A stretch of DNA of 21,839 bases. Source: a virus. The translations under genes were made by a program, and so were the position numbers. Each line of letters begins with the position of its first letter. Position 1 is the first letter of the stretch. The stretch spans positions 1 through 21,839 of IMG/VR virus record IMGVR_UViG_3300025415_000133. One strand, given 5' to 3'. Below are positions 7,355-13,619 of the stretch, piece after piece. The notes beneath the pieces were generated by a model, which saw only the letters and a program-made list of their open reading frames with translations, was not told where the DNA came from and searched no databases.

Positions 7355-8269
7355 ATGAAACTCAATTTACCACTTCTTCACCGCGTGGTTGCTCAGCCTT
7401 GGGCAATCAAACGGGATTCGCTTCGACTTTTTACCCGCCTGATCCTCGAAGGGGGTGATTCGCTTTTGAATACTTCTCCCGTTGGCGGTGCTCGAACCGA
7501 CATGACAGCGCTCAAGACCAAGCGTCCTGCTCGCGTAAAAGCCGGTCAATACATGCCGCTAAATTTCGAGAGCGATTACGCCGAGGATAACGATTCTTTG
7601 CCCCAGCTCGATGACCCCGAAGGTGGCCTCTATGTGGTCATGCCATGGGGAGTATTAGGGAGGGCATGGAGTGTCGTGGAGAAAATGTGGCTCGATGCCG
7701 TTGATTGCGACGACATGATCAACGCCGTCGCGGCTACTCCCGAGGGATCGACGGTCGTGCTCTGGTTCCGATCTCCAGGAGGAGTCATCAGCGGGATCCC
7801 CGAAGCGGCTGCTCAATTGCGCCAGCTGGGCAAATCCCGCCGCTTGCTTGCTTTCACCGATGATATGTGCTGCTCGGCAGCCTATTGGCTCGCGGCTCAG
7901 TGTTCGGAAATCCATGCGACTCCGACGGCAGACCTCGGTTCGATCGGCGTCTATATCGCCATGTACGATTACACCGACATGATGGAGAATTCGGGGATCT
8001 CGCTGGAGCTTTTCAAAGCCGGAACCATGAAAGCCATGGGAATCGCGGGCAATCGTCTCAGCGATGAGGAATCCGTTTTCCTTCAAGGCCAAGTGGACGA
8101 GAGCTATCGCGCTTTCACCGCCGATGTCACAGCCAACCGCGCGATCTCGCCCGAAACCATGCAGGGACAATCGCTTCGGGGAAAAGACGCTCTTTCGGCA
8201 AATCTTGCCGACAAATTCTGGCCATCCTCTTCGGCATTCTTCACTGCACTTGGTAAAGGCCGAATTTAA
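7355..8269 (+). CDS. S49 head-maturation protease (gpC-like)
   Basis: A 304-residue protein of the SppA/lambda gpC type, which cleaves scaffold and portal during head maturation. The oxyanion strand FRSPGGVISGIPEAA is followed by the catalytic serine S174 in DMCCSAAYWLA and by DLGSIGVYIA. The likely general-base lysine is K226 in LFKAGTMKAMG. The Ser-Lys spacing of 52 equals that of the short SppA proteases (S147/K199 in Bacillus subtilis, from memory). The C-terminal block RGKDALSANLADKFW is typical of the family (GxxAxxxGLaD). Unlike lambda gpC, it ends about 130 residues earlier and lacks the scaffold-type C-terminal extension; scaffold is a separate gene further on. It ends 4 bases inside a convergent small gene. 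Confidence 0.9.
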   Translation: MKLNLPLLHRVVAQPWAIKRDSLRLFTRLILEGGDSLLNTSPVGGARTDMTALKTKRPARVKAGQYMPLNFESDYAEDNDSLPQLDDPEGGLYVVMPWGVLGRAWSVVEKMWLDAVDCDDMINAVAATPEGSTVVLWFRSPGGVISGIPEAAAQLRQLGKSRRLLAFTDDMCCSAAYWLAAQCSEIHATPTADLGSIGVYIAMYDYTDMMENSGISLELFKAGTMKAMGIAGNRLSDEESVFLQGQVDESYRAFTADVTANRAISPETMQGQSLRGKDALSANLADKFWPSSSAFFTALGKGRI

Positions 8270-8427
8270 ACGGTTCTAACATATTCCTCCAACCACTCCC
8301 AGACAGTCAGATCCGGAGGGGAGGATAGGGCGTCAAACATTGCCCTTTCCAACTCAGAGACAGCATCTACCAATTTACTACTAATTTGTTTACAATTAGT
8401 AGTTGGCAACGGGCGGACGGATCCCAT
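8266..8427 (-). CDS. Possible 53-residue - strand gene (moron-like)
   Basis: The reverse strand holds an open frame from ATG at 8427 to TAA at 8266, preceded in frame by TAG one codon upstream of the ATG. The protein begins MGSVRPLPTTNCKQI and its second half reads SELERAMFDALSSPPDLTVW then EWLEEYVRTV, an acidic, amphipathic sequence with two Trp residues that looks like real protein rather than chance. It converges on the protease gene, overlapping its stop by 4 bases, and is separated from the downstream late genes by a terminator that could work in both directions. Small, independently transcribed genes of this kind (morons) are known between phage structural genes. A perfect hairpin covers its N-terminal codons, so the start may be further in. 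No family was recognised. Confidence 0.4.
   Translation of the reverse strand: MGSVRPLPTTNCKQISSKLVDAVSELERAMFDALSSPPDLTVWEWLEEYVRTV
8377..8403. other. 10-base perfect inverted repeat
   Basis: ACTACTAATT (8377-8386) and AATTAGTAGT (8394-8403) flank a 7-base loop TGTTTAC. The stem is AT-rich and lies within the protease-scaffold gap, inside the beginning of the candidate - strand gene. It could be an operator for that gene or a transcript structure. Confidence 0.5.
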
Positions 8428-8462
8428 GCCCTATTTATGATCCGTTTGGCCTGATCTTTTAT

Positions 8463-8500
8463 AAAACCCTTCTCTGCACGTGCAGAGAGGGGTTTTTTTT
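8463..8500 (+). terminator. Strong, possibly bidirectional intrinsic terminator
   Basis: CTCTGCAC (8472-8479) pairs perfectly with GTGCAGAG (8480-8487), extended by CCC/GGG across a small bulge, and is followed by TTTTTTTT (8493-8500). On the opposite strand the stem is followed by TTTT (the AAAA at 8463-8466), so weaker termination is possible there too. It separates packaging/portal/protease genes from scaffold and capsid. Confidence 0.9.
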
Positions 8501-8513
8501 GGAGTTGTTTGTC

Positions 8514-8536
8514 TGCCGATCTTGCCAGATCAGGCA
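8514..8536 (+). other. Structured leader hairpin upstream of scaffold gene
   Basis: TGCCGATCT (8514-8522) pairs with AGATC-A-GGCA (8527-8536) with one bulged A and a TGCC loop. A second small hairpin, CGCGTT/AACGCG (8590-8604), stands just before the TTTTGACAC motif. Together they make the leader of the scaffold-capsid unit highly structured up to the start region. Confidence 0.4.
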
Positions 8537-8606
8537 TCCCTCGTCTGCTGACTCGGGATTTTTCGGCTGATCGCCTCAAATGAATAATCCGCGTTCCCAA
8601 CGCGCC

Positions 8607-8615
8607 TTTTGACAC
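8607..8615 (+). promoter_or_regulatory. WTTTGACAY junction motif, copy 2
   Basis: TTTTGACAC immediately after a CGCGTT/AACGCG hairpin. Its TTGACA ends exactly 13 bases before the scaffold ATG, the same spacing as copies 1 and 6. There is no -10 box at promoter distance. Confidence 0.4.
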
Positions 8616-8627
8616 GCGGGGCATGGC

Positions 8628-9140
8628 ATGTCCACGAACACCGACCCCAACGCTCAAGAATCTTCCGCTCCCAAGACTCCTTCCACTCTCAAGGAAGCCA
8701 CCGCTCTTCTCTCTGAGCGTGAGTCCGCGCTTACTGCTGCTTCCGAAAGGATCGCTTCGCTTGAGAGCGCGCATGCCGCCGATCTTGCCGTTGTGACTGG
8801 TGAGCGTGACACGCTTCGCACGCAATTCGATGAGGCGATTGTTGCTGCTACCAAGCATCAGGAAGAACTCGCCGCCGTCCGGAAGGATCTGGAAACCGAG
8901 CAATCCGCCCGTGCGGCTGCCGAAGATCAGGCGTTGAAAGCGAGTGAAAACAGCGCCCGCCTCGAAAAACTCTGCGGTGTGCATGGCATCGATCCGGCCC
9001 GCGCGATTGCAAGCGGAGATGGTGAGCCGACCGGCCAGGAAGGCACGCGCGAGGCACTCATCGCCCGGTACAACGCGCTCAAGACCCCGGGCGAGCGTGC
9101 TTCTTTCTACGGCAAGCACAAGGCCGCGCTTCTCGACTAA
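8628..9140 (+). CDS. Capsid scaffold / assembly protein
   Basis: A 170-residue, acidic, Ala/Glu-rich protein that is almost entirely predicted coiled coil from about residue 20 to 115 (ALLSERESALTAASERIASL and on), with a disordered Ser/Pro-rich N-terminus. The C-terminus (EALIARYNALKTPGERASFY then GKHKAALL) is a compact helix pair of the sort that contacts coat protein. It sits directly before the major capsid gene and after the protease, where lambda encodes Nu3 inside gene C. Scaffolds guide coat assembly and are then removed. There is no domain signature that proves this; the call rests on composition and position. It starts at ATG 8628 with an out-of-frame ATG 5 bases upstream. Confidence 0.75.
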   Translation: MSTNTDPNAQESSAPKTPSTLKEATALLSERESALTAASERIASLESAHAADLAVVTGERDTLRTQFDEAIVAATKHQEELAAVRKDLETEQSARAAAEDQALKASENSARLEKLCGVHGIDPARAIASGDGEPTGQEGTREALIARYNALKTPGERASFYGKHKAALLD

Positions 9141-9153
9141 CGCGCGCGCTCCC

Positions 9154-9162
9154 ATTTGACAC
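9154..9162 (+). promoter_or_regulatory. WTTTGACAY junction motif, copy 3
   Basis: ATTTGACAC in the scaffold-capsid gap, 57 bases before the capsid start. The bases after it (9163-9218) form a leader very poor in G with CCAACCCAACCCACACCC-type sequence, which should be unstructured. No -10 box is visible at 16-19 bases. Confidence 0.4.
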
Positions 9163-9218
9163 GCCTCACATCCTCGAAAACCAACCCAACCCACACCCGC
9201 TACTAAGCACTCACGACA

Positions 9219-10136
9219 ATGGCAAACAATCTCGGCACACTCTCCGGAGCCCTGATCCTTCAGGAAGCTCTCGACCTCACCTTCGCGCACCGTCCCGCGC
9301 TCGGCCTCGTTTCCAAGGGCTTTCGCGAGCTCGACGGCAGCGTGGATAACGCGCTCATGGGGCAGAGCGTCATCACACGCGTCAAGGGTCTCCATGCTGT
9401 CAACGCCTTCGGGACCGGCCCTGGCAATGTCACCGACACCGATGTCAGTGTGACTCTCTCGAACATGAAGGAAATTCATGTTCAGTTCACGGCCGCTCAA
9501 ATCAATTCGACCAACCGCGATCTCATCCGCGAAGTGGCCCAGCCGATCGCCGTCACCCTGGCGAACTACATCATCGACAGCGTCGCGACGCTCTGGAACA
9601 CGACCAACTTCGCCAAGAAGCAGATCAGCACGACCTATACTCGTTCCGGTCTGACTCTTCCTCTTTCCCAGCTCATGGATGGGACCACTGATGCGAATGC
9701 CATCCCTCAGGACAACCGCTTCGCGGTGCTCAACGGCACCCCGTATTACGGCTTGCTCGCCGATCCGATCATCGTTGCAGCGCTGAACAACCCTGCAAAC
9801 CTCGAGGCGATCAAGACGGGCAAATTGCCCGAAGTGGACGGCATCATGCTCGACAAGTATCCCACCCTCGGTGCTGCCAGCATCAACCGTTACGGGTTCG
9901 CTGGAACTCCCGACAGCACGGTCTATGTGGCCCGCGCTCCGAAGAATCCGACCGAGATCATCGCGAATCTCCCCTTCCCTGGCATCTTCGATTACGTCGA
10001 GGCGCAGAACGGGTTCCGTGTGGCGGTCCAGCAGTGGATTGATCCTTCCACGCTTGCCGTCAACAACCGCCTCGTGTGGCTCGACGGATACGCCGTCGGC
10101 AACCCGAACAACGGTGTCGTGCTCGTCTCTGCCTAA
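9219..10136 (+). CDS. Major capsid protein
   Basis: A 305-residue protein immediately after the scaffold gene. The pattern fits an HK97-fold coat: an N-terminal arm, a segment like VSVTLSNMKEIHVQFTAAQI, a long helix with IREVAQPIAVTLANYIIDSV (resembling the spine helix of P22-like coats), an A-domain stretch NRFAVLNGTPYYGLLADPII, and a C-terminal strand region GFRVAVQQWIDPSTLAVNNR. The P22-coat-like/other HK97-fold assignment is by eye; it does not look like a close lambda gpE relative. Gene position, the C/A-rich high-expression-type leader and a terminator just after the gene all support the call. Codon use is strongly biased to C at third positions, more than in the tail fibre genes. Confidence 0.85.
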   Translation: MANNLGTLSGALILQEALDLTFAHRPALGLVSKGFRELDGSVDNALMGQSVITRVKGLHAVNAFGTGPGNVTDTDVSVTLSNMKEIHVQFTAAQINSTNRDLIREVAQPIAVTLANYIIDSVATLWNTTNFAKKQISTTYTRSGLTLPLSQLMDGTTDANAIPQDNRFAVLNGTPYYGLLADPIIVAALNNPANLEAIKTGKLPEVDGIMLDKYPTLGAASINRYGFAGTPDSTVYVARAPKNPTEIIANLPFPGIFDYVEAQNGFRVAVQQWIDPSTLAVNNRLVWLDGYAVGNPNNGVVLVSA

Positions 10137-10158
10137 GAGCTGAACGAGTGATCTTTAG

Positions 10159-10190
10159 CCCGGTGCCCTCATTTTGAGGGTGCCGGGTTT
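10159..10190 (+). terminator. Intrinsic terminator after the capsid gene
   Basis: CCCGG-TG-CCCTC (10159-10170) pairs with GAGGG-TG-CCGGG (10176-10187), the TG/TG positions forming wobble pairs, with loop ATTTT and a short TTT tail. The stem is strong and the tail weak, so partial read-through is likely. The next gene starts 21 bases later. Confidence 0.8.
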
Positions 10191-10211
10191 CACTCTGAAT
10201 ATCTTCCTTTC

Positions 10212-10409
10212 ATGTCTTCCACCCGCAAGAGCGCCTATGAGCGCACCCGCGAAATGCACAATCAGCTTGCGAGCGGCCTGACGATCGCTCCGGCCGTGCA
10301 CATGATTCTGCTCAAAGAGTTGGCAGACGAACATCGTGCGCTTTTGGCCGAATGCCAAGAGCTTCGGGCGACGCCTGCGATGGAATCCGGTAAAAAGGCT
10401 TCCAAGTAA
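10212..10409 (+). CDS. Small helical protein between two terminators
   Basis: A 65-residue, charged, all-helical protein (MSSTRKSAYERTREMHNQLA at the N-terminus, KELADEHRALLAECQELR in the second helix, Lys-rich end). No family recognised. It is boxed in by an intrinsic terminator on each side, between the major capsid protein and the neck genes. Possible roles are a head decoration, head-completion or DNA-packaging accessory protein like lambda FI, but only the position suggests this. It starts after a T/C-rich leader without a Shine-Dalgarno sequence. Confidence 0.6.
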   Translation: MSSTRKSAYERTREMHNQLASGLTIAPAVHMILLKELADEHRALLAECQELRATPAMESGKKASK

Positions 10410-10434
10410 CCTCTTTTTTCTCATCGGCAACGTG

Positions 10435-10480
10435 GCCCCTCTTGAGGTTGTAGGATCCTCAGAGGGGCTTTTGCTTTTTT
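10435..10480 (+). terminator. Intrinsic terminator before the neck genes
   Basis: GCCCCTC (10435-10441) pairs with GAGGGGC (10462-10468), continued by TGAGG/CCTCA across one bulged base, followed by TTTTGCTTTTTT. This is a textbook terminator. The next start codon lies only 12 bases beyond the T tract, leaving no room for a promoter. Confidence 0.9.
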
Positions 10481-10492
10481 AATTTACCCCAC

Positions 10493-10816
10493 ATGAATCC
10501 CCAACAGATTGCCAGTTTCGCCGCCCGTGGAGCAGCGATGGGTATTTCCGCTCAGGGCACCTCCGTCATTTTCCGGGGAGTTACCATGAATATCCGCATC
10601 AGCACCGCTCCACCGGCGCTTGATCTGGTTAGTGGTGGATTTTCTCAAAAGCAGAATTGGCGTCTTCGATTCCCTGCGTCGATCACACCACCTCCGGCCG
10701 CGCTTGAAAAAGTCAAGGATGTGGCTTCCGGAAAAACCTTTGTGATCCGGGGGGTTGTGCCAGCCACGATCAGCCCGTTAGCTGCGGAGCACATCGCCGA
10801 AGCCGAATGGCAATAA
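10493..10816 (+). CDS. Probable head-tail adaptor (neck) protein
   Basis: A 107-residue protein. The middle and end (VIFRGVTMNIRISTAP, LRFPASITPPPAALEKVKDV, FVIRGVVPATISPLAAEHIA) suggest a small beta-barrel fold like the FII/adaptor proteins that join the head connector to the tail, which have alternating strands and a parameter like 'GKTFVIRGV' near the end. Position after the capsid gene and before the next tail-end protein agrees with a neck role. No clear catalytic or metal motif. The family match is weak and by pattern only. Confidence 0.5.
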   Translation: MNPQQIASFAARGAAMGISAQGTSVIFRGVTMNIRISTAPPALDLVSGGFSQKQNWRLRFPASITPPPAALEKVKDVASGKTFVIRGVVPATISPLAAEHIAEAEWQ

Positions 10817-10835
10817 GTGCCTCATCCATTAATTC

Positions 10836-11255
10836 ATGAATCCACTTCTTATCGAACAAGCTCTCGTTTCCGCGTTCACGGCCTCGCTGGCCGGGACATC
10901 GCTTTCCGCTGCCACCGTTTATGCAGGGACAAGTGATCAGATCCTGACACCCGAGAGCGTGAATCTCTCGGTAGGAGTTGAAACCATGACGCCGGTAGGC
11001 CCTGGACTCTATACCTCGCCGGTGCTGATCCGTCTGACGGCTCCGGCGCTCTTGGGAGATTCCATGTATGCCGACATGAGTGCCTATCTCGATGTGCTCG
11101 GTATCATCACCGCGTCGGAAAGTATTACCAGCCACTGGCCTTCCGGCAATTCGATTGGGTTTTTCGGAAGCTGGCTTCAGGAGACAACGACTGGACGTGA
11201 GGGAGATCAATGGACGGCAGAAATGCGGCTCCTGATCGGTATCGGGGCGATTTGA
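10836..11255 (+). CDS. Probable tail terminator / tail completion protein
   Basis: A 139-residue protein starting with a helix (PLLIEQALVSAFTASLAG), followed by mixed beta strands (VNLSVGVETMTPVGPGLYTS, TAEMRLLIGIGAI). This alpha-then-beta plan, and its place just before the tail-tube gene, is what tail terminator proteins (gpU and its relatives) show; they cap the tail tube and attach it to the head. Its TGA stop lies within the ATTTGACAC motif. No specific residues prove the function. Confidence 0.5.
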   Translation: MNPLLIEQALVSAFTASLAGTSLSAATVYAGTSDQILTPESVNLSVGVETMTPVGPGLYTSPVLIRLTAPALLGDSMYADMSAYLDVLGIITASESITSHWPSGNSIGFFGSWLQETTTGREGDQWTAEMRLLIGIGAI

Positions 11256-11258
11256 CAC
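11250..11258 (+). promoter_or_regulatory. WTTTGACAY junction motif, copy 4
   Basis: ATTTGACAC containing the stop codon of the preceding gene (TGA 11253-11255). It is followed by a C/A-rich, G-poor leader ending AACTCAACCCAACTACT before the tail-tube ATG, 30 bases away. Confidence 0.4.
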
Positions 11259-11287
11259 CTCGCCCTCAGTAACTCAACCCAACTACT

Positions 11288-11662
11288 ATGGCTGCAACTA
11301 TTCTTGGATCCTCTCTTCTTTCGGCAACTTTCGGCTGCACTGCTGAAACGGGAATTCTTGTTTCTTCATTTTCTGAGACATCCACGGCAGATAAAGCCGA
11401 AGTCCGCGACAACGACGGCGATGTGGTGCTTAAGGCTTTTTACAACCCCAAAACCACGTTTTCGGTTTCTGGAACAATCACCGGAACTACTGGTGTCGCT
11501 GCGGCTGCCGTAGCCGGGCTTCTGACGGTAGCAAACCTCGACACGCTTGTCGGAGGAGTTTCCGGAGGTGGATCCTATGTTGAATCGGTTGCCATTAACA
11601 AAAAGCCCGATGGCTTCAAAGAAATCACGGTCTCGGGCGAGCGCAATCCAAACATTTCCTGA
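11288..11662 (+). CDS. Major tail tube protein (probable)
   Basis: A 124-residue, beta-rich protein with the features of short tail-tube subunits: an N-terminal strand region, a segment on modified tube contacts (EVRDNDGDVVLKAFYNPKTT) followed by FSVSGTITGTTG, and a C-terminal strand with the common ending pattern (VESVAINKKPDGFKEITVSG then ERNPNIS), in which the last strand pairs into the hexameric ring. Its leader shares the CAACCCAAC sequence with the capsid leader, as expected if both are made in very large amounts. It is somewhat short for a tail tube protein. A hairpin follows the gene. Confidence 0.65.
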   Translation: MAATILGSSLLSATFGCTAETGILVSSFSETSTADKAEVRDNDGDVVLKAFYNPKTTFSVSGTITGTTGVAAAAVAGLLTVANLDTLVGGVSGGGSYVESVAINKKPDGFKEITVSGERNPNIS

Positions 11663-11678
11663 TTGAATTCACAGCCAT

Positions 11679-11701
11679 GAGCCCCGGCTTCGTAGGGGCT
11701 C
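11679..11701 (+). other. Hairpin after the tail-tube gene
   Basis: GAGCCCC (11679-11685) pairs perfectly with GGGGCTC (11695-11701) around a 9-base loop. It is not followed by a T tract, so it is more likely an mRNA-stabilising or attenuating structure than a terminator. The next ATG is 18 bases on. Confidence 0.5.
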
Positions 11702-11719
11702 GCCAATGAATATTTGAAT

Positions 11720-12136
11720 ATGTCCTCCGAAGAAGATTCCGTAAAAGGTGGATGGTTTTCCACTTCCGATCTCAAGCTCGCAGTAGCGCTCCAGGTGGCG
11801 GGTTTCCCGTTTAAGGCAAATGCAGAATGCACGCGACTGACCGATCCTCAGAACCGGGAGATTTTCACCTGGCATTTCGAGACCATGAATTCCGACGGGG
11901 AGAAAATAGTGAATTTCCTTTCAGCGTGGGAGAGCGATGGATTGTCGATGCCTCGCCCCTCGAATCTGGTTGCTTTCCTAGTGGCGCGTGAAGTGATGTT
12001 CGCGCGCACGCATATCATTGCCGAGAGTCACAAGGTTCCCAAAGCCACGCTTCGCAACCGAGGCGACAAGCGTTTGCTCGTCTCGGCACGCCTCGGGCGG
12101 GAAGAGCGCCAGAAACTTGCTCAACTCGCCTCCTAG
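11720..12136 (+). CDS. Hypothetical protein in the tail cluster (DUF5659-like?)
   Basis: A 138-residue protein from ATG 11720. Residues 11-33 (GWFSTSDLKLAVALQVAGFP) and the following strand REIFTWHFET resemble the small 'TsDlyLAayL--kG' domain found in many phage and bacterial proteins (DUF5659, from memory), with a helix (FLVAREVMFARTHIIAESHK) and a basic tail after it. It lies between the tail tube and the tail chaperone. The start context TTGAATATG is identical to that of the next gene. The function is not known; a tail-assembly accessory role is suggested only by position. Confidence 0.55.
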   Translation: MSSEEDSVKGGWFSTSDLKLAVALQVAGFPFKANAECTRLTDPQNREIFTWHFETMNSDGEKIVNFLSAWESDGLSMPRPSNLVAFLVAREVMFARTHIIAESHKVPKATLRNRGDKRLLVSARLGREERQKLAQLAS

Positions 12137-12165
12137 TTTTTTTCCACCGCTAACAACCATTGAAT

Positions 12166-12606
12166 ATGATCGACGACATGTCCCCTGACCTGAATACCGA
12201 CGAACGCAACCGCGCTCTCGACACGGAAATGCTCAAGAGCGGCGACGAAATCGCTGGGATCGAGCTTCGATCGATCACGGCGGGGGATCTGGCACTCCTC
12301 ATTGAGAATGGAGTTGGGATCGTGGTCGGTCGGACTGATTCGATAGCGTTCGATGTCGGAGCAATCCTTTACTCGCAGAGCAGGCCCCGCGAGACCGTGC
12401 GGCGGGTGGCAGGCCGGGCAAAAGGGGCTTTCCGTGACATGGTCTACGATTTCCTCGACATGTATGAGCCCGATGTCTTTCAGGAAGCGACTCCGAAGAT
12501 CGTCGAGCTTGTCGAGCGGATGAATTCCGCTCGCACCGCCATCCGTGGCGAGGCTTCCGGATCGGGTGGAGAGTCCGACCCAAAAGCTGGCGGCCAGGCT
12601 GGCTGA
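12166..12606 (+). CDS. Tail assembly chaperone, short form (gpG-like)
   Basis: A 146-residue protein from ATG 12166; the upstream TTG at 12160 is an alternative. Short helical protein with IRSITAGDLALLIENGVGI-type segments and a Gly/Ser-rich end (GEASGSGGESDPKAGGQAG), located just before the tape measure region. In lambda-like phages such a protein (gpG) is made alone and, by a -1 frameshift near its end, as a longer GT fusion; both hold the tape measure protein for tube assembly. A canonical slippery site lies 20 bases before its stop. Length is close to lambda gpG (140). Confidence 0.75.
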   Translation: MIDDMSPDLNTDERNRALDTEMLKSGDEIAGIELRSITAGDLALLIENGVGIVVGRTDSIAFDVGAILYSQSRPRETVRRVAGRAKGAFRDMVYDFLDMYEPDVFQEATPKIVELVERMNSARTAIRGEASGSGGESDPKAGGQAG

Positions 12607-12797
12607 CGAGCTACGTTGCTAGGCTGGCCGAGAAAACTTCTTGGTCATTTGATTTCATCCTCTGGGAGCTTCCTTTTACAGAAGGTCTCCGGATCCTCGA
12701 TTATCACGTCTGGCGTGATGGGAAATCGCTTCGCTGGTCCGATGATGTGGTTGACATCGATGACCTAGAGGATGGCGAAGCCGAAAATTACGATTGA
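12166..12797 (+). CDS. Tail assembly chaperone, GT frameshift fusion
   Basis: Shifting back one base at the CCCAAAA heptamer joins residues 1-140 of the short form to 70 residues read from 12585 to the TGA at 12795-12797, giving 210 residues. The added part (SWRPGWLTSYVARLAEKTSW, then SFDFILWELPFTEGLRILDY, HVWRDGKSLRW and an acidic tail) looks like a T domain: Trp-rich, with the W-hP--EGL pattern. This frame has no start codon of its own and fills the otherwise empty stretch up to the next gene, overlapping it by 26 bases. In lambda, the G domain binds the tape measure and the T domain recruits tube subunits. Ratio of forms is unknown. Confidence 0.75.
12579..12585 (+). promoter_or_regulatory. 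-1 ribosomal frameshift site CCCAAAA
   Basis: In the gpG frame the codons read GAC CCA AAA GCT, giving the X-XXY-YYZ heptamer C-CCA-AAA. Five bases after it a stem begins: CGGCCAG (12591-12597) pairs with CTGGCCG (12624-12630). A Shine-Dalgarno-like GGTGGAG (12565-12571) lies 7 bases upstream. Heptamer, spacing, stem and upstream element are the usual set for programmed -1 frameshifting. Confidence 0.8.
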
Positions 12798-13611
12798 TAA
12801 CTCGAAACTTCTCAAACGCATGAAGCGTTATGAGGAGGTCACGGGCAAGGAAGTGGCAGCTTCGCTCCGTCGTGGTGCGCGTCTCATGGCAGTCAATCTG
12901 GCGATCTCAACTCCCCCTTTTGGCAAAGATGCGACGGCTCGGAAATTAGGCGAGCGTGCCGTTCAAAACGACATCTTGAGGATCTACACACCGGCGACTC
13001 CCATCAGCACAAAGTACCCGACGACTCAATGGAGTTTTCAAGAGCAGATTCAAAAATTCCTGACGAAAAGTCCCAAGCTCCAGCAAGCAATCCTCGGAGC
13101 CGTGAAGGCTGCTGATCCTGAGCGGTTGCGAAGTATTGTTTCGGGATTGCCGACATTTTCCAAACTTACGTTTGACCATGGAGTGGATCGGAGTGTGCAT
13201 GCCCGGACTCGGAATGCATACGGACGCGTCCGCAAGGGGTGGAAAGGTCGCAACGTCGTGATGAACTCGCGGGACCTTCAGTTTTTCATCCAACGCAAAC
13301 AAGAGTTGGTCGGCCTTACCAAAGCCGCGTGGGCTGCCTGTGCCCTCGATGTGCAGGCGGATGTGAAAGATGCACTCAGTGGCATCCCTGCCTGGGTGAG
13401 GCGACATGTGGGCAAGGTGTCCCATGCAGTGGACGATCAGAGTGAGAAATCCCTCCCGCTCATTAAGCTCACCAGCAAGGTTCCCTGGGCTGATAAAGCC
13501 CTGCGGTCCAACGATCACAAAGAAGCCATCCGCCTCTCGCGGGAGAAGTTTTACAAGAGCCTCGGAATCGAAATCCGAATGGCACTCAAAAAAGCACGGG
13601 AAGAAGGATGA
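12772..13611 (+). CDS. HK97-gp10/gpZ-like tail morphogenesis protein (tentative)
   Basis: A 279-residue basic protein starting with the only clear AGAGG-type ribosome site in this part of the window (CTAGAGGATGG). The N-terminus LKRMKRYEEVTGKEVAASLR has RRGARLMAVNLAISTPP after it, the pattern of small tail/virion-morphogenesis proteins (helical start, then release of a long loop). A second part, GLTKAAWAACALDVQADV and then IPAWVRRHVGKVS, is the GKAKAxWL--A region with P-WVxRH that such proteins carry. Normally this family lies between the neck and tail-tube genes; here it follows the GT chaperone and overlaps it. Twice the usual length, with unrecognised middle sequence. Confidence 0.5.
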   Translation: MAKPKITIDNSKLLKRMKRYEEVTGKEVAASLRRGARLMAVNLAISTPPFGKDATARKLGERAVQNDILRIYTPATPISTKYPTTQWSFQEQIQKFLTKSPKLQQAILGAVKAADPERLRSIVSGLPTFSKLTFDHGVDRSVHARTRNAYGRVRKGWKGRNVVMNSRDLQFFIQRKQELVGLTKAAWAACALDVQADVKDALSGIPAWVRRHVGKVSHAVDDQSEKSLPLIKLTSKVPWADKALRSNDHKEAIRLSREKFYKSLGIEIRMALKKAREEG

Positions 13612-13619
13612 TTTGACAT
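13611..13619 (+). promoter_or_regulatory. WTTTGACAY junction motif, copy 5
   Basis: ATTTGACAT beginning on the last base of the preceding stop codon. Its TTGACA ends 15 bases before the ATG of a 14-codon open frame that leads into the tape measure start. Confidence 0.35.

Noticed and set aside
9156-9184. TTGACA of the WTTTGACAY motif as a -35 box
   Set aside because: No -10-like hexamer lies 16-19 bases downstream here or at the other copies, and some copies are too near start codons.
8367-9500. 377-residue - strand open frame over scaffold and capsid genes
   Set aside because: It is antisense to two well-supported genes whose C-biased third positions remove stops from this frame; the protein is Arg/Gly/Ser-rich with no domain.
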